From: Luteimonas_C sp035250245
GTDB taxonomy: Bacteria; Pseudomonadota; Gammaproteobacteria; Xanthomonadales; Xanthomonadaceae
Assembly (NCBI GenBank): GCA_035250245.1
Contig: DATFFH010000008.1
Coordinates: forward strand, 1 to 46,738
Direction: 5' to 3'
DNA: 46,738 nucleotides
Shown here: one piece after another, positions 46,724-46,738 of the stretch
How the letters are laid out: each line of letters starts with the position of its first letter
Numbering within the stretch: position 1 is the stretch's first letter
Notes under the pieces: model-generated
What the model was told of the DNA's origin: nothing
Database searches by the model: none
Seen by the model: the letters and a program-made list of their open reading frames with translations, nothing else
Program-made: the position numbers and the translations under genes

Positions 46724-46738
46724 GTAGGAGCGGCTTTA
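46724..46738. repeat. Start of a GTAG-type palindrome cut by the window end
   Basis: GTAGGAGCGGCTTTA begins 11 bases after the preceding stop codon and matches the GAGCGGCTTTAGCC family copies at 29259 and 45430. The rest lies outside the window. Confidence 0.7.

Noticed and set aside
1..46738. Prophage, insertion sequence, CRISPR array or toxin-antitoxin system
   Set aside because: No integrase, transposase, direct-repeat array with spacers, or paired small toxin-antitoxin genes could be seen. The only repeats are short palindromes.

Overview
The window reads as chromosomal core DNA of a high-GC gammaproteobacterium, most likely a Lysobacter-like member of the Xanthomonadaceae (Lysobacteraceae). 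Supporting signs are the serC, pheA, hisC, aroA cluster, the proline/glutamine-rich membrane protein next to nfuA, rluC divergent from rne, and many short palindromes that begin GTAG and end CTAC. This placement is an inference from gene content and style. No prophage, insertion sequence, integrase, CRISPR array or rRNA gene was seen.

Layout. Positions 1-1.7 kb hold the end of an alpha/beta hydrolase gene and a TraB-family membrane protein. Positions 1.8-12.9 kb, on the minus strand, hold an efflux locus: one lipoprotein adaptor followed by three RND permeases, with no outer-membrane channel gene, a strong palindromic operator in front and a large inverted repeat inside. Positions 13.1-13.9 kb hold two overlapping monohaem cytochrome c genes. 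A divergent TetR regulator and O-methyltransferase pair follows, then a TonB-dependent siderophore-type receptor (15.4-17.5 kb). Next come a Pro/Gln-rich membrane protein with nfuA, then phhB, then a secreted cysteine-rich protein with two DUF4189-like units.

At 21.7-26.3 kb rluC and rne diverge, with a structured 394-base region between them. A hairpin-rich repeat block separates rne from a GacA/UvrY-type response regulator. Then come a ZIP metal transporter, an M28 lipoprotein peptidase, a PEP-mutase-family enzyme that overlaps convergently with exonuclease III, a TPR-sulfotransferase, a possible 39-residue peptide, a secreted lactonase-like metallo-hydrolase, tRNA-Ser(UGA), a LysR regulator divergent from an azoreductase, and serS. 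Two TonB-like proteins face an O-antigen ligase-type protein. The last block is the amino-acid operon serC, pheA, hisC, aroA (minus strand), followed by an FHA-domain protein and a small polyhydroxyalkanoate-region protein.

How the parts work together. The aromatic genes turn chorismate-pathway intermediates into phenylalanine precursors and are translationally coupled by 4-base overlaps. The TonB-like proteins could energise receptors such as the one at 15.4 kb. The three-permease locus looks like one transcription unit. Most of the window is ordinary housekeeping DNA. The most distinctive features are the three-permease RND locus with its orphan operator, the dense set of GTAG palindromes at gene ends, and several overlaps and hairpins placed in or between coding regions.
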